Positions 1 through 8,258 are shown, counted from the first letter of the stretch. The stretch is 64,000 nt of DNA from Sulfobacillus thermotolerans (GCA_002951815.1 CP019454.1:620001-684000); one strand, 5' to 3'. Program-made: numbers and translations. The notes: generated by a model from the sequence alone, not told the origin.

Positions 1-291
1 TTGCATGGTAAAAAGTACATCTTGTGGGGATAGACGAAAATTGATGGGATGAATTATCGCTCCCAGCATAGACAAGGCATATTTCAATTCTAGGTAGCGG
101 TGACTGTTGATATCCATCACCCCGACGACGCAGCCTGGGCGAACACCTAAGGATTCGAGACAATTGGCCAACCGAACGCTGCGCGTATACACTTGTGCGT
201 AGTCAAAGGTGTGTGTTCCGCTGGTAACGGGAACCGTACTGTGCTGGTAGGCGGCATCTTCCAACAGCGCATGAACGACGACCTTATTCAT
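1..291 (-). CDS. Acyl-CoA synthetase / AMP-dependent ligase, N-terminal part (partial)
   Basis: The minus strand reads open from an ATG at 291 to the left edge, giving the first 97 residues of a longer protein. The sequence has the look of an AMP-dependent synthetase N-terminus: a TFDYAQVYTRSVRLANCL-like segment, then VGVMDINSHRYLELKYALSM and GAIIHPINFRLSP, where medium/long-chain acyl-CoA ligases carry the 'AVxxxNxxxYxExxxAxxxxGAxxxxxNxRL' pattern. The ATG follows a GGGGAGGGG ribosome binding site and overlaps the TAA of the acyl-CoA dehydrogenase by 8 bp, so the two are co-translated. It would activate a fatty or other carboxylic acid for the adjacent dehydrogenase. The ATP- and CoA-binding parts are outside the window, so the substrate cannot be judged. 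Confidence 0.8.
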   Translation of the reverse strand, partial: MNKVVVHALLEDAAYQHSTVPVTSGTHTFDYAQVYTRSVRLANCLESLGVRPGCVVGVMDINSHRYLELKYALSMLGAIIHPINFRLSPQDVLFTMQ

Positions 292-1897
292 CAACAACCC
301 CTCCCCAGATGTCCTGGTCGGTATCGGCCCAAAAGGGATATTCTTGATGTTCCAAAAACTTTGTGGCATAAAGGTCTGCCAATTTGGCATAGCGCTCCCC
401 TTGATCTTCCGCCATGTCGTAGAGCAGCGCCACCTGCGTAGCGTCTGCTATAGCGCGCAAGTCGTTCTTGGCGTGCCACTGAGCTTCGCGTCCGCTCATC
501 GCCTGTAAGTGATGAAGACTATTATCGAGGGTTTCTTGGGCAAGATGCGCCGCGTGCGTTCCGGCGTGAGTCAAATAGGCATGGAGTTCTTCAAGAACGG
601 CCTGGTGCGCGTGATGGCGTGTGACGGTTTCAAGAAAATCCAGGGCCTGAATGTTGCTAGGCCCCTCCCATATGGGAGTAATCAATGCTTCGCGGTGCCA
701 CCGGGAGACAGCATATTCTTCCAGGAAGCCTAAGCCACCAAACAACTCCATGCCCATGGCTGTCATGGCTGCTGCGTGTTCTGCGGTTCGGTTTTTGGCC
801 AAGTGGGTGACAAAGCGGGCGGCATGGTAGCGGTCCGTATAAGGTGGCCGATCCGTCCATGCGGCATCGAATTTTTGCACCCCGTAAAACGCCAGAGCTA
901 ATCCGCCTGCAGACCGCACTGCAAAGTCGGTGAGATCTCGCCGTATGAGCGGATGATTTTGCAACGTTGCCCCAAAACTGTGGCGACGTGCGACGCGTTC
1001 TAGGACTTCGAAGTGCGCTTTCTTGCCCGTGGCCATTGCCACAACGGCGTTGGCTAAGCGTGAGACGGTCAAGTTTTCTAATGTGTAGTATATGCCGTGG
1101 TTCGCCTGCCCAATGAGGTAGGCCTCACTGCCATTGAGTTCGACTTCTCCAGATGGCACCGCGCGCGTTGCGCTCTTGTCTTTTAAGCGACGCACCTGAA
1201 AGTTCAAGGTGCCTTGGCGGGTCAAACGAGGCAGTAAATAGAGCCCCAAACCTTTTGGGCCAGGCTGGCTACCATCCGGACGTGCCGTGGTAATCGCATA
1301 GTCGGTTAATCCGGCACCGCTTGCGAAATATTTGTCTCCAAAAAGTCTCCAGACCTCGCCATCGAAGGTGGCACGGGTTTCATTGGCACCTAAGTCGCTG
1401 CCGCCTTGCGATTCTGTCATCCACGTGGCTCCCCATGCTGCACCCGATAGCAAGTGGGATATGATGGCGTCTTTGCCGGGAATGCTGTCGTCGCCATATT
1501 TGTGCAGCGCATAAGCGGTTTGACCGGTGATCGTCAAAATGCAGCCTATGCCGGGGTCTCCAAGCAAATAGAGAAGGGCGTAGTGAAAAGGCCAGCCTTG
1601 GTGCTGGTAAGGGGGGGAGGCAATCCATGCACTTTGCGATAAAACGCTGCGCTCACTAGGACTAAGACGCACACGGTCAATGCGGTGGCCATCGAGATCA
1701 TGGGCGACTAATACTGGCGGTGCATCATGGTCAATATGGTAGCACGCTTCATAGACGTCACGGCCCGCCCATGCTCCGAACTCCTGCAGGCGTGGCCATT
1801 GTTCTTGAGAAGCTGGCCAAAAGTGACGAAGGACGGCCTGCAATTCGCGGTCGTTGTCGAAATGATTGGTGCCATAAGCATAGGAAATGCTTTCCAT
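284..1897 (-). CDS. AidB-like acyl-CoA dehydrogenase
   Basis: A 537-residue flavoprotein that would oxidise an acyl-CoA to the enoyl-CoA with FAD as cofactor. The FAD/substrate-binding motif WMTESQGGSD lies near residues 159-168 and matches the AidB branch, in which MTEKQGGSD is typical. The C-terminal region has a GGLGFLEEY segment and an ITPIWEGPSNIQ motif that corresponds to the catalytic-glutamate region of the family. Length (about 540) fits AidB-like enzymes rather than the 380-residue short forms. Its ATG is one base after the stop of the MerR regulator, and its binding site AAAGGAGGAG is the end of that regulator's coding sequence. It also overlaps the downstream acyl-CoA ligase. The context indicates fatty-acid or branched-chain acyl-CoA degradation; a DNA-repair role as proposed for E. 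coli AidB is less likely. Confidence 0.88.
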   Translation of the reverse strand: MESISYAYGTNHFDNDRELQAVLRHFWPASQEQWPRLQEFGAWAGRDVYEACYHIDHDAPPVLVAHDLDGHRIDRVRLSPSERSVLSQSAWIASPPYQHQGWPFHYALLYLLGDPGIGCILTITGQTAYALHKYGDDSIPGKDAIISHLLSGAAWGATWMTESQGGSDLGANETRATFDGEVWRLFGDKYFASGAGLTDYAITTARPDGSQPGPKGLGLYLLPRLTRQGTLNFQVRRLKDKSATRAVPSGEVELNGSEAYLIGQANHGIYYTLENLTVSRLANAVVAMATGKKAHFEVLERVARRHSFGATLQNHPLIRRDLTDFAVRSAGGLALAFYGVQKFDAAWTDRPPYTDRYHAARFVTHLAKNRTAEHAAAMTAMGMELFGGLGFLEEYAVSRWHREALITPIWEGPSNIQALDFLETVTRHHAHQAVLEELHAYLTHAGTHAAHLAQETLDNSLHHLQAMSGREAQWHAKNDLRAIADATQVALLYDMAEDQGERYAKLADLYATKFLEHQEYPFWADTDQDIWGGVVDE

Positions 1898-1898
1898 A

Positions 1899-2309
1899 TT
1901 ACTCTCCTCCTTTTGTGATGTGATCGAGGCGGTTTTTCATCACGGACCGGAGTTCTTTAATTTCCGTGATGATGGCTTGTAGTGCTTCCACTTGTGTCTG
2001 CAGTTCAAGAAGTTTTGCATCTCCGCGACGGATGACGTCTTTTAATTGTGTGACTTCTGTGGGATCTGCATCGTACAGATCCAGCATGTCTTGGATGTCT
2101 TTCAGTCCAAAACCCAAACGGCGTCCGCGCAAGATCAGCTGAAGGCGTACACGGTCGCGCTCATGGTATAGGCGCTTGGCCCCCTGGCGTTCGGGATTTA
2201 ACAAACCCATATCTTCGTAGTGACGTAAGGTGCGTGGGGTAACGTCGCAGAGCGTGCTGAGTTCATTAATGGAATAGACCCGAGGTCTTGCAGATTTTGA
2301 CCGTGGCAT
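1899..2309 (-). CDS. MerR-family transcriptional regulator of acyl-CoA degradation
   Basis: A 136-residue one-component regulator. Residues 12-38 form the MerR winged helix (YSINELSTLCDVTPRTLRHY), followed by an arginine-rich wing and a C-terminal coiled coil (about 85-130) used for dimerisation. There is no cysteine-rich metal loop, so it should sense an organic ligand, as LiuR/FadR-like MerR proteins do. I chose the ATG at 2309 because it sits 7 bases after AGGAGGG; a longer open frame exists upstream but has no binding site and would run through the operator. It is the first gene of the operon with the acyl-CoA dehydrogenase and ligase. A perfect palindrome 35 bases upstream is its likely binding site, so autoregulation is expected. 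Confidence 0.85.
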   Translation of the reverse strand: MPRSKSARPRVYSINELSTLCDVTPRTLRHYEDMGLLNPERQGAKRLYHERDRVRLQLILRGRRLGFGLKDIQDMLDLYDADPTEVTQLKDVIRRGDAKLLELQTQVEALQAIITEIKELRSVMKNRLDHITKGGE

Positions 2310-2343
2310 ACAGAGCCCTCCTATTAACAAAATATACAGCAAA

Positions 2344-2359
2344 TTTACGTGAACGTAAA
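2344..2359. promoter_or_regulatory. Palindromic operator TTTACGTGAACGTAAA for the MerR regulator
   Basis: A perfect 7-2-7 inverted repeat (TTTACGT GA ACGTAAA). On the minus strand it covers a possible -35 (TTTACG) that is 17 bases from a TATATT -10 (about 2320-2325), so it overlaps the promoter of the MerR operon. It resembles, as I recall it, the binding box of LiuR-type MerR regulators. The divergent gene at 2427 could be co-regulated; a TATAAT -10 for it lies at 2397-2402, with only a weak, badly spaced -35 (TTGTCC, 2370-2375). Confidence 0.7.
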
Positions 2360-2426
2360 CACAGTTATTTTGTCCAAATTTAGACCGCGGGGTGTGTATA
2401 ATGAAGGCGCAAAGGAGAGTGGAGAT

Positions 2427-3266
2427 ATGCGGTGGGGGACCGTGGTGTTGCCTAGCGGAGCGATAACGGCCGCGTTTTTGCGAGAAGACGGCGTAGTCAC
2501 TGTCGAACAGATCAATAAACAATATCATACTCATTATCCATCCGATTTGGAGTCGATCATTACACAGCGGCTAAGCCTTGACGTCGTTGCAGTGGGAAAA
2601 GATGTTGCGGCCTTGCCGTTGGAAACAGTTCGGGTGGCGGCCCCTTTAGCGCATCCAGAGCGTATTGTCGGCATTGGGCTCAATTACCGCGACCATGCGC
2701 AGGACTTGGGTGAAAACGTGCCGGAAGAACCGGCGACGTTTATCAAACCGAACAATACCATTATCGGACCCGAAGAGGCTATTCGTATTCCGCCCGTATC
2801 CACACGCACGACGGCTGAAGCAGAAATCGCCTTGGTATTTGGGCAGACGTGCCGAGACGTACCTCTCGGATCTTGGCGAGATGTCATTTTCGGGGTGGTT
2901 CCGGTGTTGGATATGACAACTGAAGACATCTTGCGCAAGAATCCGCGATTTCTGACGCGTTCCAAGGGCTATGATGCCTTTTTCGCCTTCGGACCATGGA
3001 TCGTCACGATCGATGAGCTAGGAGACTGGACATCTATCGTCATCGAGACGGTGGTGAACGGTGTCGTTAAGGCGCGAAGCGATTTGGCCCATATGACCTA
3101 TGGATTGGACCGATTAGTGGCGTTCATTACGACGGCCGCGACCGTGGGGGCGACGGCAGTGCTGAGCACGGGAACGCCTGGGGCGGCGGTGATTCATGCG
3201 GGTGATGTAGTGGAAGCGCGCGTAACGTCCATTGGAACGCTGGTCAATCCGGTAATCGGGTCTTAG
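2427..3266 (+). CDS. Fumarylacetoacetate hydrolase family protein
   Basis: A 279-residue protein of the FAH superfamily, whose members hydrolyse, decarboxylate or hydrate 2-oxo-acids formed in aromatic or sugar-acid breakdown. The core begins near residue 76 with RIVGIGLNYRDHAQDLG and PATFIKPNNTIIGP, the standard FAH entry motif; AEAEIALVFG (about residue 127) carries the metal-binding glutamates, and DMTTEDILRKNPRFLTRSKG is the conserved substrate-side loop. The N-terminal 70 residues are the usual FAH cap. I start it at the ATG at 2427, preceded by AAAGGAGAGTGGAG; an upstream in-frame ATG at 2349 lies inside the operator. It is divergent from the acyl-CoA degradation operon and ends at a strong hairpin. 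The exact reaction cannot be told from sequence. Confidence 0.85.
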   Translation: MRWGTVVLPSGAITAAFLREDGVVTVEQINKQYHTHYPSDLESIITQRLSLDVVAVGKDVAALPLETVRVAAPLAHPERIVGIGLNYRDHAQDLGENVPEEPATFIKPNNTIIGPEEAIRIPPVSTRTTAEAEIALVFGQTCRDVPLGSWRDVIFGVVPVLDMTTEDILRKNPRFLTRSKGYDAFFAFGPWIVTIDELGDWTSIVIETVVNGVVKARSDLAHMTYGLDRLVAFITTAATVGATAVLSTGTPGAAVIHAGDVVEARVTSIGTLVNPVIGS

Positions 3267-3303
3267 ATTAAATATCATATTGAAACAAAAATATGTTATA
3301 TTG

Positions 3304-3335
3304 TGATAGGCTGACACGGTCGGCCTATCATTTTT
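3304..3335 (+). terminator. Rho-independent terminator after the FAH-family gene
   Basis: TGATAGGC (3304-3311) pairs with GCCTATCA (3323-3330) around an 11-base loop and is followed by TTTTT. It lies between the FAH gene and galE, so galE probably depends on a promoter very close by or on read-through. Confidence 0.8.
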
Positions 3336-3359
3336 ATGCCAGCAACAAGGAGGCGGGGT

Positions 3360-4325
3360 ATGACAGACAAACCCAATGCGGTCGTCATTACGGGTGGCTT
3401 GGGATATGTGGGGCAGTCATTGGCGGCTGTTTTGCAAGACCAAGGTGCGAATCCTGTGTTAATCGATAACCGAGGCGTTGCAAGTCAGGTACTAGGTGTT
3501 CCGGTGATACGCGGCTCGGTGGCGGATGGGGCGATTTGGCGGCAACTCGCAGACTCATATCATATCCAAACGATCTATCATTGTGCGGGGCTGATTGTGG
3601 TTTCAGAATCGGTTCATGATCCTGCGCGCTATTTCTCTGAGAATGTTTGTGCATCGCTGGCGATGTTGAACCATGTGCGTGCCATTGGGTCTGTCCCGAT
3701 TGTTTTCTCGTCTTCGGCAGCGGTTTATGGCAACCCCCAGACCACGCCGATTCCAGAAGATGCCGTAAAGGCCCCCATTAGCCCTTATGGCATGAGCAAG
3801 TGGGAATTTGAACAGATGTTGGCGGCTTTTGAAGTGGCCTACGGCCAACCTTGGGTAGCTTTGCGTTATTTCAATGTGGCCGGAGCGGTGAAGGGTGTGA
3901 GAGAACAACATGAGCCCGAAACTCATCTCTTGCCGTTGGTAAAAGCTGCTTTGCGTCAAGGCCAGCAACCACAAATATTTGGGACCGATTATCCGACACC
4001 GGATGGTACGGCGATTCGTGATTATATTCATATGGCGGATTTGGTAGATGTTCACGTGCGCGCTGCAGACTATTTAACTCATGGCGGTGCGTCTCGGGCT
4101 TTTAATGTCGGATCTGGTCGCGGCCATTCGGTTCAAGAAGTCATGGAAGGTTTTGAGCGGGTTAGTGGGCGCTCTGTCAATGCGCAGCGTCTTCCCCGTC
4201 GCGCGGGCGATCCTCCCGTCCTCGTCGCGGATATTGCACAAGCTCAAGAATATTTAGGTTTTGATCCGAAGCATTCTCAAGACATTGACGAGATGATTCG
4301 GGACATCTGGCAAGATGGGGTATAA
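3360..4325 (+). CDS. galE: UDP-glucose 4-epimerase
   Basis: A 321-residue extended short-chain dehydrogenase that interconverts UDP-galactose and UDP-glucose, the last step of the Leloir pathway. The NAD-binding motif TGGLGYVG is at residues 11-18; SSSAAVYG (117-124) carries the catalytic serine region, and YGMSK (143-147) is the YxxxK catalytic pair. RYFNVAGA follows, typical of GalE. The start at 3360 has AAGGAGG eight bases upstream; an earlier ATG at 3336 would begin before that site. It is the first gene of a galactose cluster followed by a DeoR regulator, a paralogue, galT and galK. The 83-bp gap before the next gene could carry an internal promoter, but I see no clear one. Confidence 0.93.
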   Translation: MTDKPNAVVITGGLGYVGQSLAAVLQDQGANPVLIDNRGVASQVLGVPVIRGSVADGAIWRQLADSYHIQTIYHCAGLIVVSESVHDPARYFSENVCASLAMLNHVRAIGSVPIVFSSSAAVYGNPQTTPIPEDAVKAPISPYGMSKWEFEQMLAAFEVAYGQPWVALRYFNVAGAVKGVREQHEPETHLLPLVKAALRQGQQPQIFGTDYPTPDGTAIRDYIHMADLVDVHVRAADYLTHGGASRAFNVGSGRGHSVQEVMEGFERVSGRSVNAQRLPRRAGDPPVLVADIAQAQEYLGFDPKHSQDIDEMIRDIWQDGV

Positions 4326-4408
4326 CGAAAATGGATAACAAAAACATCATTTTTAAAAGAGCTATTGGGATATAGCCAAGGCGACAAGCTAATTAGGGGG
4401 GAACCGCG

Positions 4409-5206
4409 TTGAACCCTCAGGAACGGCGGGAACAACTGTTAACATGGATTGCGCGCCACGGCACCGCGTCGATTCAGCAGTTGGCGCAGGTCTTGCATGT
4501 TTCCGAAATGACCGTGCGCCGAGACTTACGTATTTTACAACAAGCCCATCTGCTACAGAGCATTCCAGGCGGTGCCGAAGTCAAGAAAAGTGCCACGGAG
4601 CTGGCTTTTGACGTAAAACGGCGTCTGCATCGAGACGAGAAAGAAGCGATTGCGGCTAAAGCCTTAGAACTGATTGACTCCGACATGACGATTGCGTTTT
4701 CGGCGGGCACCACGACATGGGCTGTGGCCCACCGTATACGCGGCTTTCAACAGCTGACCTTTGTGACGAATTCCACGAATATTGCCTTGGAATTACAGCA
4801 AAATGGTTGGACACAGATTGTCTTGACCGGGGGTAATTTTCGAACGCCGTCCGATGCTTTGGTGGGACCATTTGCCGAATACACAGCGCGGCACTTGCAT
4901 ACCGATGTGCTCTTTTTAGGCGTTCATGGGCTGGACGTGGAGGCGGGCATGACGACACCTAATATTCAGGAGGCGGCCATTGACCGTGTTCTGATCGAGC
5001 AGGCCCAAAAAGTTGTCGTCGTCATGGATCATAGCAAATGGGGCATTAAAGCGCTGGCGCGGATCGCGCCGATCGAAATGGTTGATGCCATTATTACCAC
5101 GCGCACACCCCATGTACAAGCACATATTGCGGCGTGCGAGCGTTTGGGCATTGAAGTCTTTACAGCGACTTTGCCTGATCAGGGTTCAAAGGAGGAGCCC
5201 TTATGA
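4409..5206 (+). CDS. DeoR/GlpR-family transcriptional regulator of the galactose operon
   Basis: A 265-residue repressor-type protein. Residues 5-58 are the DeoR helix-turn-helix (RREQLLTWI, then QLAQVLHVSEMTVRRDLR), and residues 75-235 are the DeoR sugar-phosphate sensor domain, with the characteristic TIAFSAGTTTWAVA and FVTNSTNIA loops. DeoR proteins bind phosphorylated sugars, so galactose-1-phosphate or a related metabolite is a reasonable effector (inference). It starts with TTG after a GGGGGG purine run; the N-terminus fits the family length exactly at that codon. It ends in an ATGA overlap with the next gene, which ties its expression to galT and galK. Confidence 0.87.
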   Translation: MNPQERREQLLTWIARHGTASIQQLAQVLHVSEMTVRRDLRILQQAHLLQSIPGGAEVKKSATELAFDVKRRLHRDEKEAIAAKALELIDSDMTIAFSAGTTTWAVAHRIRGFQQLTFVTNSTNIALELQQNGWTQIVLTGGNFRTPSDALVGPFAEYTARHLHTDVLFLGVHGLDVEAGMTTPNIQEAAIDRVLIEQAQKVVVVMDHSKWGIKALARIAPIEMVDAIITTRTPHVQAHIAACERLGIEVFTATLPDQGSKEEPL

Positions 5207-6015
5207 CCATCTATCGCACCCAGGAACCCCTGTCTGATGGTCGCCACCTTATTCAGTACCAGTTGTCTCACCCACTGGAGGTAGCCAAAGAATCTGTGAC
5301 GGTGGTGACCGGGAGCAATATGCTGGCGACAGAGACCGCGCGGGTTTTAACAGAGCAGGGGGAGCGCGTAATCCTAATACAAACAACCATGAACCCGGCG
5401 CCCTCCCAAGACAGGGTGTATTTCGGAACGGTGGGGTCGAGTGATGTATGGAATGCTATTGCTCATCAATATACCATTGCCCATGTGCTGCATTTGGCCG
5501 CGTTCGATGAGATCGATCCCCATAATCCTTACGCATGTTTTACGCAGATTGTGGCTGAGGGAATGGCCATGCTCCAGTGGCTGAAGACGCTGCCGCCCAA
5601 ATCTTTCGTCTATGCGGCGGTTGAACCGCGGGTGTCTGACCATCTCCAAGGTTCGCAGCAAGAAACAGCGTATGCGGCCAGTGTCCATCAATTTGCATGG
5701 CAGCTGATGCTGACTTCGGACGGCCTTGGAATCCCGTTCGTGATCTTACGACTGCCTCCGGTGGTCGTGGCTCAAGGTCAGCGCTACACGGATTTATGGG
5801 GGACTGTGGTGGGCATTGTCCAAAAACGGACTGAGCGTGACCAAATCGCCTTGGGGAACGCAGTTGACGGTATTATCCGAGCCCATGCATATCTTCAGAC
5901 AGGAGGCGCGTCACACGTTATGGACATTACCTTGCAGCACCGCAACTCGTGGCCCGATGACGGCGCCATCCCTGCGGAAAGTGGTGTGGTCACACCTCCG
6001 GAGGGTGACGCATGA
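5203..6015 (+). CDS. Degenerate GalE-like NAD-epimerase paralogue (probable pseudoenzyme)
   Basis: A 270-residue protein with the outline of an extended short-chain dehydrogenase: a beta-strand and dinucleotide-type turn at VTGSNMLA (35-42), LHLAA at about residue 96-100, and a RLPPVVV segment where sugar epimerases have RYFNVAG. The catalytic residues are lost. The glycine motif has only one glycine, the serine region reads FVYAAVEP, and the expected YxxxK is YAASV (157-161), with valine in place of lysine. An N-terminal extension of about 30 residues precedes the fold. It overlaps the deoR gene and galT by 4 bp on either side, so it is under selection as part of the operon. A sensory or structural role for a UDP-sugar or NAD is possible; it is unlikely to be an active epimerase. 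Confidence 0.75.
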   Translation: MTIYRTQEPLSDGRHLIQYQLSHPLEVAKESVTVVTGSNMLATETARVLTEQGERVILIQTTMNPAPSQDRVYFGTVGSSDVWNAIAHQYTIAHVLHLAAFDEIDPHNPYACFTQIVAEGMAMLQWLKTLPPKSFVYAAVEPRVSDHLQGSQQETAYAASVHQFAWQLMLTSDGLGIPFVILRLPPVVVAQGQRYTDLWGTVVGIVQKRTERDQIALGNAVDGIIRAHAYLQTGGASHVMDITLQHRNSWPDDGAIPAESGVVTPPEGDA

Positions 6016-6905
6016 TCGAATTGCGGCAAGATCCGCTATCTGGGGATTGGGTGAGTTTAAATGCCAACCGCCAATCCCGTCCGCTCACCCAATTGCACGA
6101 TGCGTGTCCGTTTTGTCCCGGGCCTCATGCAGAGGTGGGGGACCAACTGTTTGATGTGGCGGTTTTTGACAATCGCTACCCGTCGTTTCACAATCCTGGA
6201 AATGCCGAAGTGGTAGTGTACTCTCCGCGCCATCACGATGATTTAGCGTACCTACCCAAAGACCACGTGCAACTAGTGTGGAATGTCTGGGCTGAGCGTA
6301 TTAAAGCCTTAGAAGAAGAGCCAGGCACCGCGTCTGTGTTTGTTTTTGAGAATCGCGGCCAGAAAGTGGGTGCGACCATTGCCCATCCCCACGGCCAAAT
6401 TTATGCCTATCCGTATATTCCTCCGCGCCTCGTCAAAGAGCTGCCTCACTTTGTGGATGCGTGTCCACTTTGCGACGTCCGTGCTGAGAACCCGTTGCTC
6501 TTTAATGGTCAATATTGGCGACTCGAAGTGCCCTATGCCATGCGCATGCCATATGAGGTGCGCTTGGTGCCCCAAAGACACATGGCAAGTTTTGTTGACC
6601 TCAGCGAACAGGAGCGACAAGAAGGGGCTAGACTGATGCAAAGTCTGATTCGCGCCTATGACCGATTTTTTGGATTTCGCACGGCCTTGGTGATGGCTTT
6701 GTATCAAAGGCCGACGCCACCTGTGCCCTATCATTTTCGTTGGGAATTTTTTCCGATAGACCGAGGCGGGGGCAAGATCAAGTACTTAGCGGGATCGGAG
6801 TTGGCGATGGAAGCTTTTGTGGTGGATATGGTGCCCGAACAGGTGCAAGAGCGGCTTCAGCCATTTCTTGACCGTGAAATAGCCAAGGGGGAGACGAATG
6901 GATAA
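6012..6905 (+). CDS. galT: Galactose-1-phosphate uridylyltransferase
   Basis: A 297-residue enzyme that transfers UMP from UDP-glucose to galactose-1-phosphate. The nucleotidylated histidine motif HPHGQ is at residues 125-129. Two CxxC pairs, CPFC (32-35) and CPLC (151-154), are the zinc or structural sites of class I GalT. LRQDPLSGDWV at the N-terminus and EFFP plus DRGGGKIKYLAGSE in the second HIT-like half are family hallmarks. Somewhat shorter than E. coli GalT (348), as in other short bacterial forms. It overlaps the preceding gene by 4 bp (ATGA) and galK by 8 bp. Confidence 0.93.
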   Translation: MIELRQDPLSGDWVSLNANRQSRPLTQLHDACPFCPGPHAEVGDQLFDVAVFDNRYPSFHNPGNAEVVVYSPRHHDDLAYLPKDHVQLVWNVWAERIKALEEEPGTASVFVFENRGQKVGATIAHPHGQIYAYPYIPPRLVKELPHFVDACPLCDVRAENPLLFNGQYWRLEVPYAMRMPYEVRLVPQRHMASFVDLSEQERQEGARLMQSLIRAYDRFFGFRTALVMALYQRPTPPVPYHFRWEFFPIDRGGGKIKYLAGSELAMEAFVVDMVPEQVQERLQPFLDREIAKGETNG

Positions 6906-8058
6906 CATGCAGATCACGCCCAACAGCATGGCAGAACAATTTGTTCGATTATATGGTCGAGAACCCGAATATATCTGGCGGGCGCCTGGCCGGGTGAACT
7001 TAATTGGCGATCATACGGACTATCAAGGCGGATTAGCGTTGCCCATCGCGTTGCCTTATGCCACATGGGTGGCGAGTCGGACTCGGTCGGATCAAGACAT
7101 TCATGTGGCGACCGACTACCATCAAGAGCAGCTGGTTCTGCCTTATGCGAAGCGCCGCGCTCTCATGGCGAGCGCGACCACGCTATCGGGATTGACCGGC
7201 TTTTTAAGCGCGACATGGGAGATCACGCAGTGCGAAGTGGGCGCGGATTTGTGGATTGCGACAGATGTGCCGGTGGCCAGTGGGTTGTCTTCGTCGGCGG
7301 CTTTGTCACTGGCCTTGTTAGCTACGGCGTACAGCTTAAACCACCAGGATTTTGAGCCCATGGCCATTATTCGCCAAGCCCAGGAGGTTGAAAATGTCTA
7401 TTTGGGCGTGTCTTCAGGAATTCTAGACCCGATGGCTATTGTACTGGCCCGGGAATATTCAGCTATTTTGGTTAATGCGGCCCGAGAAACGGGCACGCCT
7501 GTCCCCTTTGATTACGCGTCAGCGCAACAACGATTGTGGATAGTGGACACGCATACCCCGAGAACTTTGGCGGGCAGCGGGTATCAACAGCGTGTCCATG
7601 AAACTAACCAGGCGCGGAATCAACTGGGTGTGGCATTTTTGAGCGATGCTTCTTGGGAACAAGTGCAAACCTTAAAAGACCCTATTTTAAGAGCACGAAG
7701 CCGTCACGTTATTCGGGAAAATCAGCGCGTTCAAGACGTGATCGCGGCCGCGGCCGCGGGCGAGTGGCAGCGCGTCAAAGCATTATTTTGGCAGAGCCAT
7801 GCGTCTTTATCCCAGGACTTTGGCGTATCCACGCCCGTGTTAGATGCGACCGTGACGTGGCTTCAGGAACGCGAAATAGGGGCGCGCGTCACGGGCGCTG
7901 GATTTGGTGGTTCGGTCATTGCCTTAGGCGAGGCCCAGCGAGAAGACGAGGTACGTGCCCTTCTCACGCACCGCTATCAAGCGTCTGGGTGGGCTCTGCC
8001 AAGCGTGATGGCGGTACCTCATCCAACGGGCGGCCTGGCCCAAGTTGGGGCGCTTTAA
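6898..8058 (+). CDS. galK: Galactokinase
   Basis: A 386-residue GHMP kinase that phosphorylates galactose at C1. The galactokinase signature GRVNLIGDHTDYQGG is at residues 31-45, the ATP-binding glycine/serine loop PVASGLSSSAALS near 125-137, and the third GHMP motif VTGAGFGGSVIAL near 335-347. The ATG at 6898 follows AAGGGGGAG and overlaps galT. It is the last gene of the Leloir operon; a fresh promoter lies just after its stop codon. No galactose transporter or galactosidase is seen in the window. Confidence 0.94.
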   Translation: MDNMQITPNSMAEQFVRLYGREPEYIWRAPGRVNLIGDHTDYQGGLALPIALPYATWVASRTRSDQDIHVATDYHQEQLVLPYAKRRALMASATTLSGLTGFLSATWEITQCEVGADLWIATDVPVASGLSSSAALSLALLATAYSLNHQDFEPMAIIRQAQEVENVYLGVSSGILDPMAIVLAREYSAILVNAARETGTPVPFDYASAQQRLWIVDTHTPRTLAGSGYQQRVHETNQARNQLGVAFLSDASWEQVQTLKDPILRARSRHVIRENQRVQDVIAAAAAGEWQRVKALFWQSHASLSQDFGVSTPVLDATVTWLQEREIGARVTGAGFGGSVIALGEAQREDEVRALLTHRYQASGWALPSVMAVPHPTGGLAQVGAL

Positions 8059-8067
8059 CTCATGGCT

Positions 8068-8096
8068 TTGTCATCTCAACGAAACCCTTATATAAT
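8068..8096 (+). promoter_or_regulatory. Sigma-A promoter TTGTCA-17-TATAAT
   Basis: TTGTCA (8068-8073) and TATAAT (8091-8096) are separated by exactly 17 bases, one of the best promoters in the window. Transcription should start near 8103, about 155 bases before the aldo/keto reductase start codon. This separates the aldo/keto reductase-larEBC unit from the galactose operon. Confidence 0.8.
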
Positions 8097-8102
8097 TAGA
8101 CT

Positions 8103-8258
8103 AGGTCCCGCACCACCAAGGACTCTCGGTGGTCTGGCAAGGGATTCGTACATAGCGTTTCGTTACCACTTTCCAAGCAAGACATTGGCTGTCCCTTCAC
8201 GAGCGAGGCAAACGTCCTCGAATAATATCCTGATGAATCCCAATAAAGGAGCGATTTC
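8103..8258 (+). ncRNA. Structured 5' leader of the aldo/keto reductase-larEBC operon (candidate cis-regulatory RNA)
   Basis: The predicted 155-nt leader has no convincing reading frame but several self-complementary parts: ACCACC (8112-8117) with GGTGGT (8128-8133); AAGGGA (8139-8144) with TCCCTT (8192-8197), enclosing CCAA/TTGG (8173-8176 with 8185-8188); and CGAGG (8204-8208) with CCTCG (8216-8220). The ribosome binding site AAAGGAG follows. There is no terminator T-run, so control, if any, would be at translation. I do not recognise a known riboswitch class. Confidence 0.4.

Noticed and set aside
2349-2426. N-terminal extension of the FAH-family protein from ATG 2349
   Set aside because: It starts inside the operator and upstream of the -10 box; the ATG at 2427 has a proper binding site.
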